From: JAYPEY01 sp964519245
GTDB lineage: Bacteria > Verrucomicrobiota > Verrucomicrobiia > Limisphaerales > JAYPEY01
Length of the DNA: 64,000 nucleotides
Direction of reading: 5' to 3'
Assembly (NCBI GenBank): GCA_964519245.1
Contig: CAZFLK010000002.1
Coordinates: forward strand, 47,452 to 111,451
The notes under the pieces are model-generated. The model was not told the DNA's origin. It saw nothing but the letters and a program-made list of their open reading frames with translations, and searched no databases. Position 1 is the stretch's first letter. Each line of letters opens with the position of its first letter. The position numbers and the translations under genes are program-made. Below, piece by piece: positions 18,750-28,904 of this stretch.

Positions 18750-20177
18750 CTAAGCCAGCACGCCGTTCACCACGTTGCCGAAGATATTGGTGAGGCGGAA
18801 ATTTCGGCCTTCGTGGTGGAAGGTGAGCTTCTCGTGATCGAGGCCGAGGAGATGCAGGATGGTGGCGTGGAAGTCGTGCACGTGAACGGGGTCCCGGGCG
18901 ATGGTCAGGCCGAAGTCGTCGGTGGCTCCGTGGACGTGGCCGCCCTTGACGCCGCCGCCGGCCAGCCAGCAGGTGAAGGCCTTGGCGTGGTGATTGCGGC
19001 CGCCGTTGCCGCCGTAGGCCGTGCGGCCGAACTCGGAGGCGCAGATCACAAGGGTGTCCTCGAGCATGCCGCGTTCCTTGAGGTCCTTGATCAGCGCGGC
19101 GATGGGTTGGTCGACCTTCTTGGCGAGCGGGCCGTTGCCCTTGATCTTGCTGTGGCGGTCCCAGTTGCCGCTGGAGCCGGTGTCGACCAGTTCGATGAAG
19201 CGCACGCCGCTTTCGGCCATGCGTCGCGCGACGAGGGTCTGCCAACCGAAGCTGCGCCGGTCGCCGCGCTTGACGCCGTACATCTCCAGGGTGCGGTCGT
19301 TTTCGTCCTTGAGGTCGAAGAGTTCGGGCGCGAGGCGCTGGAGGTTGGCGGCGGTTTCGAAGCTCAGCATTCGGGCGGCGAGTTCCCCGTCGCGCCGCGA
19401 GTTGAAATGGCGTTGATTGAGCCGCTTCAGCATGGCCAGTTCGGCCTGTTGGAGGGATGAGGGGTTGTCCTTCTGCGGGGTGAGGTGGGGGATGATTTCA
19501 TCGCCGGGCTTGAGGCGCACGCCCTGGTGGTAGGCGGGCAGGAAGTTGGAGTCCCAGACCTGGGCGCCGGCGTAGGGTTTGCGCTCCGCGAAGACAACAT
19601 GCGAGGGAAGGTTGATGTTCTCGGAGCCGATTCCGTAGCTGACCCAGGCTCCCATGCCGGGCCAGGCGACGCCGTTGGAGCCGGTGTGCATGTGCAGCGT
19701 CGCCTCGAAGTGATCGTTGTGGTCGCCGTGCAGGGAGCGGATCAGGCAGAGGTCGTCCGCGACCCCGGCGACATGCGGGAACAGGTCGGTGATCTCAAGT
19801 CCGCTTTGGCCGCGCGGCTGGTGCGCCCAGGGGGAGCCGACGAACTTCTGGGAGTCCCGGCTGGATCTCTTGTAGGCTTGGCCGTCGCGCTTGTTGAGTT
19901 CCGGCTTGGGGTCGAAGGAATCGACATGCGACATGCCGCCGGTGAGGAAGAACATGATGACGCGCTTGGCCTTGGGCGCGTAATGCGGCGGACGCGCGGC
20001 GAGCGGATGCGGCTCTGACGCCGTCGACGCCAGGACGGGGAGCAGTCGGTTGGAAAGGCCGTAGCCCGCGCAGGCGCCGCCGAGGGCGACGGAGCGCTTC
20101 AGCAACGAACGGCGGGAGAGGGCCGGCCGGTCGAGCCGCGAGCTGGCGGATAGGGGAGGTTGTGGGCGCTTCTTCAT
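18750..20177 (-). CDS. DUF1501 family exported protein (pair A)
   Basis: 475 residues. The N-terminus has a Tat-like signal (LSRRSLLKRSVALGGACAGY). The alkaline-phosphatase-like DUF1501 core includes VIMFFLTGGMSHVDSFDPKP, ITDLFPHVAGVADDLCLIRS, and the C-terminal ICASEFGRTAYGGNGGRNHH and AGGGVKGGHVHGATDDFG. It starts 1 bp after the stop of the DUF1549/DUF1553 gene, so the two are translationally linked. The start at 20177 was chosen over an ATG at 20189 that overlaps the upstream stop; either is possible. Family members are sulfatase/phosphatase-fold proteins of unproven activity, probably periplasmic and paired with their DUF1553 partner. Confidence 0.88.
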   Translation of the reverse strand: MKKRPQPPLSASSRLDRPALSRRSLLKRSVALGGACAGYGLSNRLLPVLASTASEPHPLAARPPHYAPKAKRVIMFFLTGGMSHVDSFDPKPELNKRDGQAYKRSSRDSQKFVGSPWAHQPRGQSGLEITDLFPHVAGVADDLCLIRSLHGDHNDHFEATLHMHTGSNGVAWPGMGAWVSYGIGSENINLPSHVVFAERKPYAGAQVWDSNFLPAYHQGVRLKPGDEIIPHLTPQKDNPSSLQQAELAMLKRLNQRHFNSRRDGELAARMLSFETAANLQRLAPELFDLKDENDRTLEMYGVKRGDRRSFGWQTLVARRMAESGVRFIELVDTGSSGNWDRHSKIKGNGPLAKKVDQPIAALIKDLKERGMLEDTLVICASEFGRTAYGGNGGRNHHAKAFTCWLAGGGVKGGHVHGATDDFGLTIARDPVHVHDFHATILHLLGLDHEKLTFHHEGRNFRLTNIFGNVVNGVLA

Positions 20178-20178
20178 C

Positions 20179-22086
20179 TCAATCGACATATATGAATTCG
20201 TTCCCGGACAGGAGGATTCGGCAAAGACTGGTCCAGGCGCGGGTTTCGCGCTCCTCCGGCTTGACGTCGCCCGGGACGCGCGCGGCATGCGCTTTGACAT
20301 ATTCCGTCAGGGCCTTGGTTTCCTCGGACGATGGTTTGCGCGCGTAGGCGAGTTCGTAGCTCAGTTCGATTCGTTTGGCGGGATCATCGGAATGAGCGGC
20401 CAGACGGTGGGCCAGCGACCCGGCGTTGGTCTTGAGGAAGTCGCTGTTCATCCAGAACAGCGACTGCAGCGGCACGGTGGAGACGTTGCGCTTGGCGGTG
20501 CATTCATTGGGGTCCGGGCCGTTGAAGGTTTCCATGTAGGGGTGCTTGCCGAGGCGGCGCGAAGGCAGGTAGACCGTGCGGCTCTCATGGTCGTAGTCCT
20601 TGCTGAAGGGGCGGTGCTGCGTGTAGGGGTATTCGTCCTTCGAGTTGGGCTTGGGGAAGGGGTGCGCGCCGGGGCTGCCCTTCTGCAGTCGGCCGCTGAC
20701 GAACAGGACGGAATCCCGGATGGGCTCCGCTTCCAATCGGCGGCGCGGATAGTGGGACAGCAGCTTGTTGTCCGGGTCCTTCGCGGCGGCGGTCGTCGAA
20801 ACGTCGCTGGATTGCCGCCAGGTCTGCGAGAGCAGAATGCGTTTGTGCATCTTTTTGAGGGACCAGCCGTCCTTGACCAAGCGGTCGGCCAGCCAGTCGA
20901 GCAGTTGGGGATGGGACGGCTCTTCTCCCTGAAGTCCGAAGGAGCTGGAGGTCTTCACCAGCCCCTTGCCGAAGTGGTATTGCCAGATGCGGTTGGCCAT
21001 GACCCGGGTGGTGAGTTGGTTGTCCGGAGAGGCGAGCCACTCGGCGAGCTGCAGGCGTCCGGATTCGCCCTCGGGAATCTCGGCGTTTCTGTTGTTGATG
21101 ACATCGAGGAAGCCGCGCGGGGCGGCGTCGCCATGGCTGCCGGAATTGCCGCCCTTGTGGATGCGCGTGTCGCGGATCTTCTTCCGGTCGGTCTTGTCGA
21201 ACACCGCGTAGGCGAGACCGCCGCCGGGAAGCTTGGTGAAGTTCTTGCGCTGGCGACCGGATTCCGTGCCCGCATGCGGATACTGGGTGCTCTCGAAGTA
21301 GCCGTAGAGTCCGTAGTAGTCCTCCACGGAAATGGGATCGTACTTGTGGTCATGGCAGCGGGCGCAACCGATCGACATGCCGAGCATGCCCTTGCCGATC
21401 GTCGAGAGCGTATTCTCGATCACGAGGTGCATGTCCCGATATTCGCCGTTGTTGAAGCGGCGCGTCAGGCCGACGTAACTGGTGGCGATGATCCGTTCGC
21501 GGGCGCGGTTGTCCGGGTCCTTCTTCGCCAGGATGTCGCCGGCGACCTGCTCCTTGATGAACTGATCGTAGGGCAGGTCCTGGTTGAAGCAGTCGATGAC
21601 GTAGTCGCGATACAGGTGCGCTTCGGGGACGGGCGCGTCGGCCCCGTCGCCGGAGGTGTCGGCGTAGCGGGCCAGGTCGAGCCAGTGCCGTCCCCAGCGC
21701 TCGCCGTAGTGTTGCGAGGCCAGCAAGCGGTCGACCACTTTCTCGAAGGCGCCGGGGGACGTGTCGTTGAGGAAGTTGTTCACCTGAGCCGGCGTGGGCG
21801 GGAGGCCGATCAAATCGAAGTGGACGCGCCGAATCAGGGTCCGCTTGTCCGCCTGGGGGTTGGGTTTCAGGCCGCTTTCGTGGAGCCGGGCGGCGATGAA
21901 GCGGTCGATCTCATTGAGGGCCCAGCCGGTTTCATCGGCCGGCGCTTCCGCGGGTTGCACCGGCTGGAAGGCCCAGTGCGTCGATTCCTCGCTGCGGGCC
22001 TGAGTGACGGCGGCGCTCATCAGCGCGCCGGCCAACAAGAGGGGCGCAGCGCCCGAGCCGATTCGTTGGTTGGTTCTGGAAGACAT
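20179..22086 (-). CDS. DUF1549/DUF1553 exported protein (pair A)
   Basis: 635 residues. A signal peptide (SGAAPLLLAGALMSAAVTQA) leads into DUF1549, with NEIDRFIAARLHESGLKPNP, GERWGRHWLDLARYADTSGD and the c-type heme-like motif CARCHDHKYDP, then DUF1553 (RVMANRIWQYHFGKGLVKTS, SLKKMHKRILLSQTWRQSSD). Unlike two of the other three copies here, it lacks the N-terminal PSD1 cytochrome domain. The start at 22086 is chosen because the open frame before it has no signal. The downstream DUF1501 gene is 1 bp away. A periplasmic redox or degradative role is inferred from the family; activity is unknown. Confidence 0.9.
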   Translation of the reverse strand: MSSRTNQRIGSGAAPLLLAGALMSAAVTQARSEESTHWAFQPVQPAEAPADETGWALNEIDRFIAARLHESGLKPNPQADKRTLIRRVHFDLIGLPPTPAQVNNFLNDTSPGAFEKVVDRLLASQHYGERWGRHWLDLARYADTSGDGADAPVPEAHLYRDYVIDCFNQDLPYDQFIKEQVAGDILAKKDPDNRARERIIATSYVGLTRRFNNGEYRDMHLVIENTLSTIGKGMLGMSIGCARCHDHKYDPISVEDYYGLYGYFESTQYPHAGTESGRQRKNFTKLPGGGLAYAVFDKTDRKKIRDTRIHKGGNSGSHGDAAPRGFLDVINNRNAEIPEGESGRLQLAEWLASPDNQLTTRVMANRIWQYHFGKGLVKTSSSFGLQGEEPSHPQLLDWLADRLVKDGWSLKKMHKRILLSQTWRQSSDVSTTAAAKDPDNKLLSHYPRRRLEAEPIRDSVLFVSGRLQKGSPGAHPFPKPNSKDEYPYTQHRPFSKDYDHESRTVYLPSRRLGKHPYMETFNGPDPNECTAKRNVSTVPLQSLFWMNSDFLKTNAGSLAHRLAAHSDDPAKRIELSYELAYARKPSSEETKALTEYVKAHAARVPGDVKPEERETRAWTSLCRILLSGNEFIYVD

Positions 22087-22243
22087 CTTCACGTTCGATT
22101 CTGACGACGAGGCGGGGGGGCGCAATGTTCAATGAAGGACGAAATGTGTCCGGGTTTGGCCAATATTTGCGGGGTTGCGCGTTATTGGAGGCGAGGCCGG
22201 GAAATGCACTTAGGCGCGTTGCCCGCCTGGCGGGGGATCAGGT

Positions 22244-23533
22244 TCACGCCAGCAATTCGCGGATCGGCTCGGTGGCCGGGTCCGCCATGGGAAACTTGCG
22301 GCCGCCGATGTTGAACTGGCGGTTGGATTTGAGGCCGACGGCCCTCAGGTAGGTGTGGAAGAGGTGGCCGGCGTCGACTTCGCGGTCGGAAACCTCGGTT
22401 CCGTTCTTGTTGGTGGCTCCGATGACCGCTCCGGGCTGGATGCCGGCGCCGCCCAGCGCGATGGACCAGGCCTTGCCCCAATGGTCGCGGCCGTAACGTT
22501 CGTTGATCCTGGGGGTGCGTCCGAACTCCGACAGGACGACGACCAAAGTGCTTTCCAGCATGCCGCGGTCCGCGAGGTCCGACATGAGCGTGGCGAAGGG
22601 CTTGTCGAACTCGCCGAGCTGTTCGAAGTGGAAATTGAAGTTCTCGTTGTGGGTGTCGTAGTTCGAATGGCGGACGTGCACGTAGCTGATGCCATTCTCG
22701 GCGAGTCGGCGGGCGAGGAGGCAATGGCGGCCAAAATCGTGATTGCCGTAGCGCGCCTTGTCCTTCTCTGATTCCCTGGCCAGGTCGAAGATCTCGCGTC
22801 GGGCCATGAGTTCGGCCGCCTGTTCGTAGCTCTGGGTGTAGGCGTCGGTGAAGGCGGTGCGGCGACGTTGGAGGAAGCGTTCGTTGGCGGAGGCGCGGAG
22901 AAGGTTGCGGCGCGCGTCGGCTTCGGCGGAGATGGCGTCGGGTCGCGAGGAATTGGCGGGGGCCTTGCCGCCGTCGAGCAGGACGCTCCCGTATTTGGGG
23001 CCGAGGTAGGCGGAGTCCGCGGAACGGCTGCCGCTGGCGCTGGGGTAGATCTTGATATTGCCGGGCAGTCCGCTGGAGCCGTCATCGAGGCCCTTGGCGA
23101 CGACGGCGCCGAGTTCGGGATAGGCGCTGGCGGGGGTCTGCTTGTAGCCGGTCAGCATCTTGTAGCGCCCCTTGCCATGGTCGCTCTCATGGATATTGAT
23201 GCTACGGATCAGCGAGAGGCGATGCATCTGCTTGGCGGTGTGGGGCAGCAGTTCGCTGATGTGGACGCCGGGCACGCTGGTGGGGATTGCGCGGAAAGGG
23301 CCGCCGGTGTCCGTGCCGGGCTTGGGGTCCCAGCTTTCGAGTTGGCTGACGCCGCCATGCAGCTCGATCACGATCATGCGCTTCTGATCGCGTTTGAGTT
23401 GTTCGGCGATGCCGGGGCTGGCGAAGGCGCCGAGTCCGCCGACCATCGCGCTGGCTCCGGTCGCCACGGTTCCCAGAAAGTTTCGGCGAGCCATCGTGTG
23501 CTCGTCTGTGCCGCAGGCGTAGTTGATGTTCAT
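22244..23533 (-). CDS. DUF1501 family exported protein (pair B)
   Basis: 429 residues. A twin-arginine-like signal (ARRNFLGTVATGASAMVGGL) precedes a DUF1501 core: MIVIELHGGVSQLESWDPKP, ISELLPHTAKQMHRLSLIRS, and VVVLSEFGRTPRINERYGRD near the C-terminus. It is shorter than the other three DUF1501 proteins here and clearly divergent from them (for example RMIVIELHGG instead of RVIMFFLTGG), so it is not a recent duplicate. It lies 7 bp downstream of the pair B DUF1553 gene. Function as for the family: predicted periplasmic, activity unproven. Confidence 0.88.
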   Translation of the reverse strand: MNINYACGTDEHTMARRNFLGTVATGASAMVGGLGAFASPGIAEQLKRDQKRMIVIELHGGVSQLESWDPKPGTDTGGPFRAIPTSVPGVHISELLPHTAKQMHRLSLIRSINIHESDHGKGRYKMLTGYKQTPASAYPELGAVVAKGLDDGSSGLPGNIKIYPSASGSRSADSAYLGPKYGSVLLDGGKAPANSSRPDAISAEADARRNLLRASANERFLQRRRTAFTDAYTQSYEQAAELMARREIFDLARESEKDKARYGNHDFGRHCLLARRLAENGISYVHVRHSNYDTHNENFNFHFEQLGEFDKPFATLMSDLADRGMLESTLVVVLSEFGRTPRINERYGRDHWGKAWSIALGGAGIQPGAVIGATNKNGTEVSDREVDAGHLFHTYLRAVGLKSNRQFNIGGRKFPMADPATEPIRELLA

Positions 23534-23540
23534 GGCGTGT

Positions 23541-26393
23541 TCAGAAGCGGAAGCGGAATTCGATGGAGGTGAGCAGGGCCCAGGCGAGTTCCTGCGCCGC
23601 GGTCTTGCGATCCGCGCCCTGGGCGGCGAGTTGCGCCGTCACATCGGCGACCTCGGGCGCGGTTGGCTTGCGGGTCAGGATGGCGAGGTAAAGCTCCTCC
23701 GCGAACGCGGCGGGGTCCTCGAGTTTGGCCAGGCGGTCGGTGAGATTGCCGCCGGAAGGATTCAGCCAACCCCGGACATCGCCGCCGTTGGCAAAGAACA
23801 GGGCCTGGTCCGGCGTGGCGAAAAAGGCGTTCTGCGGCGAACCTGCGGCGCTGCCAAAGAGCGAAACAAAGTTGCGTTCCCGGGCCTTCAGTTTTCCGTA
23901 GACGTATTCCTCGATGAACTTGGCGCGCTCGTCTTTCTTGAGCGGGTTCTGCTTGTCGAATTCGGCGGCGCCGGCCCGGGTCTGCTTGGCGGTTTCGCCG
24001 GTTGCCTGCAGCATGCTCCAACAAAGCTGCTCGGGGGTGAGCGGCGTCAGGCCGGCGAGTTCGAAGCGCGCGCTGAGGGAGTCCGTGTAGTTCATCCTGG
24101 CGGCGTCCCGTTTTGCCAACGCCGCGTCCCGCGCGGGTCGCGACTCCTTCAGTTGGGCGGACAAATCCCTGTTTCTCAGGCGTTCGGCGGCGAGTTCCTC
24201 GGCGTTGCGGGAAACGGCATTCTTGGCGGCGACCAGCGTGGTGGCGGCTTTGAGGAAATGGCCGCGCAATTCCGTGGCTTGCGCGCGGAGTTTGGCCAGT
24301 GAGGTTTCGTGTTGGCGCTGCTTGGCGAGCAGGGCGGTTGCGCGGTCGGAGCCATTCTCAGGTTGGCCGATATCGGCCCTGTTCAACGCGGTTGCGATGT
24401 TCGCCAAGCCGCTGGCGGCGAGCCGGATGGCTTCCTCGTTTTCGTGTTTCTGCCGCAGCGCTTGATTCAAGGCGGCTTGCGCCGGGGGGAGCTTCGCCGC
24501 CAGTTTGGGAGCCTCCTTGGTCGCCTTGGCGATTTTTTGCTCGCACTCACGCAGCGCGACCTCCAGCAACTGGGCCTGCCCTGCCGTCTCTTCGGCCTTC
24601 GCTTGCAGGCGAGCGAACTCAATCATCTCGCGCGCCGCGTCGCGTCTCTGTTTCGCGAAGCTGGCGGATTGCTTCGCTTCGATGCGTTTCCGGTCTTCGT
24701 CATCGAAGCGGGCCTGAAGCGTCTGCAATTGCGCTCCCATTCCCTCAATGCGTTTCCGGGTCGCCTGCAGATCCGCGGTTGCGGTCTTCACGTTTTTCTC
24801 CGTCGTGTTGAGCGCGGCGGTCCTGGCGTCGAGGGCGGCCTCGAGATTGGCCACTTCCTCGGCGAGCTGCCGTCGGCGCGTCTCGAAGACGCCGGCCGCC
24901 TTGGCGAGTTCCGGATCGTCTTTGGCCTCCTTTGCGACCTGGGCGGCCTTCTTTGCGGCGTTGGTCAGAGAGGCCAGTCTGGCGTTCCGCTTCTGGATTG
25001 GCCTGGCAGCGGCTTCGGCGGCCTTTTTGGCTGCATCCCGCGCCTGGGTTGCCTCCTTTACCCGTTTTTCCTGCTCGGTAATCGATTGGGTTGCGGCGTC
25101 GATTTCGGATCGTTTCGCCCCAATCGACGCCTTGAATTGCTCGAAGGCCTTGATGGCCTTGGACGCCGCGCCGGCCGCGCGTTCGTATTCGGTTGCCAGG
25201 CTGGCGAGTTGCTTTGTTGCGGAGGCGGTTGCGGCATCGGGAAACGGCGGCAGGTCGAAGCCGCGCTGGTAAGTTTGGCTCAACGCGAGTTCGCGGAGGA
25301 ATGCCCGCATGTCGAATCTCAGAGCGGCGAATTCCTCGGCCAGGGTCTCGAGCAGTTCGGGGTGGGTCGGAGGATTGTCGGAATGATGAAAATCCACCGG
25401 TTCCACGATGCCGCGGCCCATCATGTGGGCCCAAAGGCGGTTGGCGATGTTGCGGCGGAATTGCCGGTTGTCGCCGCGGGCGAAGAGCTTCGCCAATTCC
25501 GCGCGGCGGCTGTAGGCGGGGATGGGGCGCGCATTCTTGTTCTTCTTGTCGGGTTTGACCTTGTATTCCGAGCCTTCTGCAATGACGGGTTCCTTGATTT
25601 CGGGATCTCCCGGCAGGCGCGGCTTGGAGCGCCCCTCGGCCTGGGTGAAGACAGACTTGTAGTCGGCCTCGCCGGTTGGGTTCTCGGCGACCACGCCGGG
25701 CTTCTTCTTGTCGGGGCGGAAGAGGTAGCTGCGGTTGAGGAAGGCGTTGACGCCGTAGTATTCGCGCATGGTGTAGTCGTCGATGCGCGGGTGGTCGTGG
25801 CATTGGGCGCACTGGAGGTCCCGCCCCAGGAACATGCGGCTGACATCGCGGGTCAGGGCGTTGGGTTCGACCTCGCGGGCGAGCAGGAACTTGGCGGGCC
25901 CGTTTCGCTTGGGATCCGCGCCCTCGGCGGCGATGACCTCCGCCGCCAGCGTGGTGTAGGGAGCGTTCGTCGCAAAGTGGGAGTGCAGGCAATCCCGCCA
26001 GGCGTCGGCCTTCACGTGCGGGTCCGCCCTTCGTTCCACCCAGATCACGTCGAATGTAATCGCCATGTGCCGGGCGTGTTCGGGGCTGGCGAGCAGCCGG
26101 TCGATCAGCAGGGCCCGCTTGTCCGGATCCGGGTCGGCCAGGAAGGCGCGCGCGGCATCGGAGGACGGGATGCGCCCGGTCAGGTCGAGGCTCGCGCGGC
26201 GCAGAAATGAGGCGTCATCCGTCAGGGGCGGTTTCGGCGCGCTGCGGACCGAAGCGAGAGCGGCGTCGATGCGTTGGTGAAGCGGCGGCGCTCCTGCGAG
26301 CGCGACCGTGGGGCCGCCGAGAATCAGGCTGAGGACGAGCGCGGCGAGCCGCCGGGACGCATCAACGCCCCGCGATGTGGCTACGGTGGTCAA
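23541..26393 (-). CDS. DUF1549/DUF1553 exported protein with a ~375-residue coiled-coil insert (pair B)
   Basis: 950 residues from a TTG start at 26393, which gives a good signal peptide (SRRLAALVLSLILGGPTVAL). The frame is open to 26495 but that start would leave almost no room for the divergent neighbour. DUF1549 occupies about 35-385 with the heme-like CAQCHDHPRIDDY and the RRNIANRLWAHMMGRGIVEP region. Residues about 390-765 are an uninterrupted alanine/lysine/glutamate-rich coiled coil (TEQEKRVKEATQARDAAKKA is representative). The DUF1553 C-terminus resumes at LTPLTPEQLCWSMLQATG. No PSD1 domain is present. The insert is unusual for the family and may mediate oligomerisation or span the envelope. 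Confidence 0.85.
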   Translation of the reverse strand: MTTVATSRGVDASRRLAALVLSLILGGPTVALAGAPPLHQRIDAALASVRSAPKPPLTDDASFLRRASLDLTGRIPSSDAARAFLADPDPDKRALLIDRLLASPEHARHMAITFDVIWVERRADPHVKADAWRDCLHSHFATNAPYTTLAAEVIAAEGADPKRNGPAKFLLAREVEPNALTRDVSRMFLGRDLQCAQCHDHPRIDDYTMREYYGVNAFLNRSYLFRPDKKKPGVVAENPTGEADYKSVFTQAEGRSKPRLPGDPEIKEPVIAEGSEYKVKPDKKNKNARPIPAYSRRAELAKLFARGDNRQFRRNIANRLWAHMMGRGIVEPVDFHHSDNPPTHPELLETLAEEFAALRFDMRAFLRELALSQTYQRGFDLPPFPDAATASATKQLASLATEYERAAGAASKAIKAFEQFKASIGAKRSEIDAATQSITEQEKRVKEATQARDAAKKAAEAAARPIQKRNARLASLTNAAKKAAQVAKEAKDDPELAKAAGVFETRRRQLAEEVANLEAALDARTAALNTTEKNVKTATADLQATRKRIEGMGAQLQTLQARFDDEDRKRIEAKQSASFAKQRRDAAREMIEFARLQAKAEETAGQAQLLEVALRECEQKIAKATKEAPKLAAKLPPAQAALNQALRQKHENEEAIRLAASGLANIATALNRADIGQPENGSDRATALLAKQRQHETSLAKLRAQATELRGHFLKAATTLVAAKNAVSRNAEELAAERLRNRDLSAQLKESRPARDAALAKRDAARMNYTDSLSARFELAGLTPLTPEQLCWSMLQATGETAKQTRAGAAEFDKQNPLKKDERAKFIEEYVYGKLKARERNFVSLFGSAAGSPQNAFFATPDQALFFANGGDVRGWLNPSGGNLTDRLAKLEDPAAFAEELYLAILTRKPTAPEVADVTAQLAAQGADRKTAAQELAWALLTSIEFRFRF

Positions 26394-26504
26394 CGGTGCG
26401 CATGCTAGGCGTCTGGGACGCGGTGTCAACCGCGGTTCCGGCGGTTGGAGCCGCTTTGTGAAATCAGTTGCGGTTGCGTCGTTCAAGCCCGACACTCCGA
26501 CGTC

Positions 26505-28904
26505 ATGTTACTTGGGACGCTCGTGTTCTCCGGCAAGGAATGGCTGCTTCCCGCCGCGCTTCTGGTTGCGGTGGCTGCGGTGGTTCTGGTTTGGGGGTAT
26601 CGTCTGGCGCCCGCAGACCGCAACATTCGTGCGGCCTGCTTTTCATTGAAGCTGCTCGGGTTGGTCGCGCTGGGGTTTGTGTTGCTGGAGCCGCTCTGGA
26701 CGGGGCAGCGCGCGAAGCAGGGCGCCAACATCTTCGTTGTCTTGGCCGACAACAGCCGCGGCATGACGGTCAAGGACGCCAATGCCAGCGAGAGCCGGGG
26801 GGAGCGCATGCGCGATCTGCTCACCTCGGACATGGTTTCCTGGCAGACGCGACTGAACGAGGATTTCCAGGTGCGGCGTTACCTGTTCGATTCCCGGCTG
26901 CAGTCGTCGCGTGATCTTTCGGAACTGGTTTTTGACGGACGCGCGTCTTCGCTCGGTTCCGCGTTGAACACCATCAGGGAGCGCTACCAGGGGCAGCCCA
27001 TGGCGGGCGCGCTTTTGTTCACTGACGGTAACGCCACGGACTTCGGCGACGGCGCGTTCGATTTCGAGGGGTTGCCGCCGATTTACCCGGTCGTGATCGG
27101 TCGGGACGAGGCGATTCGGGACATCTCCATTCAGAATGTGGCGGTGACGCAGACATCCTTCGAGGACGCGCCCGTCACCATTCAGTTCGAAGTCGAAGCG
27201 GCTGGTTACGCCGAGACCAACATCGTCGCCCGCCTGATCGACCAGGCGGGCGCGACGGTCCGGGAGGAGGTTCAACCTGCGCCGGAGGATGGGCGCTCGG
27301 CGATGTTTCGTTTTCGCATGCGACCCAAGACCTCGCAACTCGCCTTCTATCGGGTGCAGGTGTTGGTGGAGGGCGAGGATGAGTTCTTTGGCGAGCCGGA
27401 AAAATCCTCCGAGGCGACGCTGGCGAACAACAGCCGCGTGATTGTGGTGGAGCGTGATCGGGGGCCTTACCGCGTGCTCTACGTTTGTGGGCGTCCCAAC
27501 TGGGAGTTCAAGTTTCTCAACCGCTCGGTGATGGAGGACGATCAGATTGAGATGGTCGCGCTGCAGCGCGTCGCGCGGAGAGAGCCGAAGTTCGAGTTCA
27601 AGGGGAGGGCCGGAGAGAGCGTCAACCCGTTGTTCAAGGGCTTCGACAGGACCGGCGAAGAGACGGAGCGCTACGACCAGCCCGTGTTGATCCGCTTGAA
27701 CGTCCGCGACGAGACCGAGTTGCGGGATGGGTTTCCCGACACACGCGAGGAGTTGTTCGCCTTCGACGCCGTCATCATCGACGATCTTGAGGCGGAGTTT
27801 TTCACCTACGACCAGATGAGCCTGCTCAAGGATTTCGTCTCCGAGCGCGGGGGCGGGTTCCTGATGCTGGGCGGGCAGGAATGCTTTCAGCAGGGCAAGT
27901 ATGCGAACACCCCGGTCGGGGACCTGTTGCCGGTTTACCTCGATTTCATCAAGGACACCAGTCCGCTTGACCGGCTCGAGTTTGCGCTGACGCGGGAAGG
28001 CTGGCTGCAGCCCTGGGCGCGACTTTACGAAACGGAAGCCGACGAGCGCGACCGGTTGCAGCGCATGCCTCGGTTTCGCGTCATCAATCGCGTTCGCGAC
28101 GTGAAACCGGGAGCCAGCGTGATCGCCGAGGCGTTGGACCAGGACAACGAGAAGTATCCGGCCTTGGTCGTGCAGCGTTTTGGTCGCGGGCGGGCCGGCG
28201 CGGTCATGCTGGGAGACTTGTGGCGTTGGACCATGCATCGCGAAGAGGGCGATCCCGACGACCTTGGCAAGATGTGGCGGCAGACGATTCGCTGGCTGGT
28301 GTCGGACATTCCGCGCCGCATTGAGTTGGAATCCAAGGCCCGGGCCGGGGATCCCAATCACGCTTTTGATCTGCTGACCCGCGCGCGCGACAAGAAGTTC
28401 GAGCCGTTGGACAACGGCAGCGTGAAACTCAGCGTGGAGCCGGTTGTCATCGGCGGTTCCGGCGCGCCGGAAGACGCGGGCGGGATCGCCAATACCAATC
28501 TTGTCAAACTGGCGCCGGAGCCCTCATTGAACGAGGCGGGGCTGTATGAGGACCGTTACGTGCCCAGACAGACCGGGGGATTCAAGGCGCAGGCGATCGT
28601 TGCGGATGAAAAAGGCGTTGAGGCCGGTCGGGCGGAGGTCGGCTGGACGGTTGATTTCGCCGCCGATGAGTTTCGGTCCCTCAAGCCCAACCGGGCCCTG
28701 TTGGAAACGCTTGCGCGGCAGACGGGCGGCGAGGTGGTGAATTCGCGGGAGTTGAAGTCCTTTGTCGAAACGTTGCCCAACCGCAAGGCCCCGGTCACCG
28801 AGAACTGGTCTTTTCCCTTGTGGCACACGCCCATCGTTTTTCTCTTCGCGCTCGGTTGTTTCGTGGCCGAATGGGGCCTTCGCCGCTGGAAAGGAATGGC
28901 CTAG
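26505..28904 (+). CDS. membrane protein with VWA-like and glutamine-amidotransferase-like domains
   Basis: 799 residues. Two N-terminal membrane helices (about 10-28 and 42-62) are followed by a von Willebrand A-like region (IFVVLADNSRGMTVKDANAS, GALLFTDGNATDFGDGAF), an immunoglobulin-like stretch, and a class I amidotransferase-like fold (about 400-600: DAVIIDDLEAEFFTYDQMSL then GGGFLMLGGQECFQQGKY) lacking an obvious catalytic Cys/His pair. A final helix near the C-terminus ends in WGLRRWKGMA. This arrangement is common in PVC bacteria next to MoxR/BatA-type genes, but no MoxR ATPase is in this window. The start at 26505 is 111 bp from the divergent pair B gene. It converges with the pair C DUF1501 gene. 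Confidence 0.8.
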   Translation: MLLGTLVFSGKEWLLPAALLVAVAAVVLVWGYRLAPADRNIRAACFSLKLLGLVALGFVLLEPLWTGQRAKQGANIFVVLADNSRGMTVKDANASESRGERMRDLLTSDMVSWQTRLNEDFQVRRYLFDSRLQSSRDLSELVFDGRASSLGSALNTIRERYQGQPMAGALLFTDGNATDFGDGAFDFEGLPPIYPVVIGRDEAIRDISIQNVAVTQTSFEDAPVTIQFEVEAAGYAETNIVARLIDQAGATVREEVQPAPEDGRSAMFRFRMRPKTSQLAFYRVQVLVEGEDEFFGEPEKSSEATLANNSRVIVVERDRGPYRVLYVCGRPNWEFKFLNRSVMEDDQIEMVALQRVARREPKFEFKGRAGESVNPLFKGFDRTGEETERYDQPVLIRLNVRDETELRDGFPDTREELFAFDAVIIDDLEAEFFTYDQMSLLKDFVSERGGGFLMLGGQECFQQGKYANTPVGDLLPVYLDFIKDTSPLDRLEFALTREGWLQPWARLYETEADERDRLQRMPRFRVINRVRDVKPGASVIAEALDQDNEKYPALVVQRFGRGRAGAVMLGDLWRWTMHREEGDPDDLGKMWRQTIRWLVSDIPRRIELESKARAGDPNHAFDLLTRARDKKFEPLDNGSVKLSVEPVVIGGSGAPEDAGGIANTNLVKLAPEPSLNEAGLYEDRYVPRQTGGFKAQAIVADEKGVEAGRAEVGWTVDFAADEFRSLKPNRALLETLARQTGGEVVNSRELKSFVETLPNRKAPVTENWSFPLWHTPIVFLFALGCFVAEWGLRRWKGMA

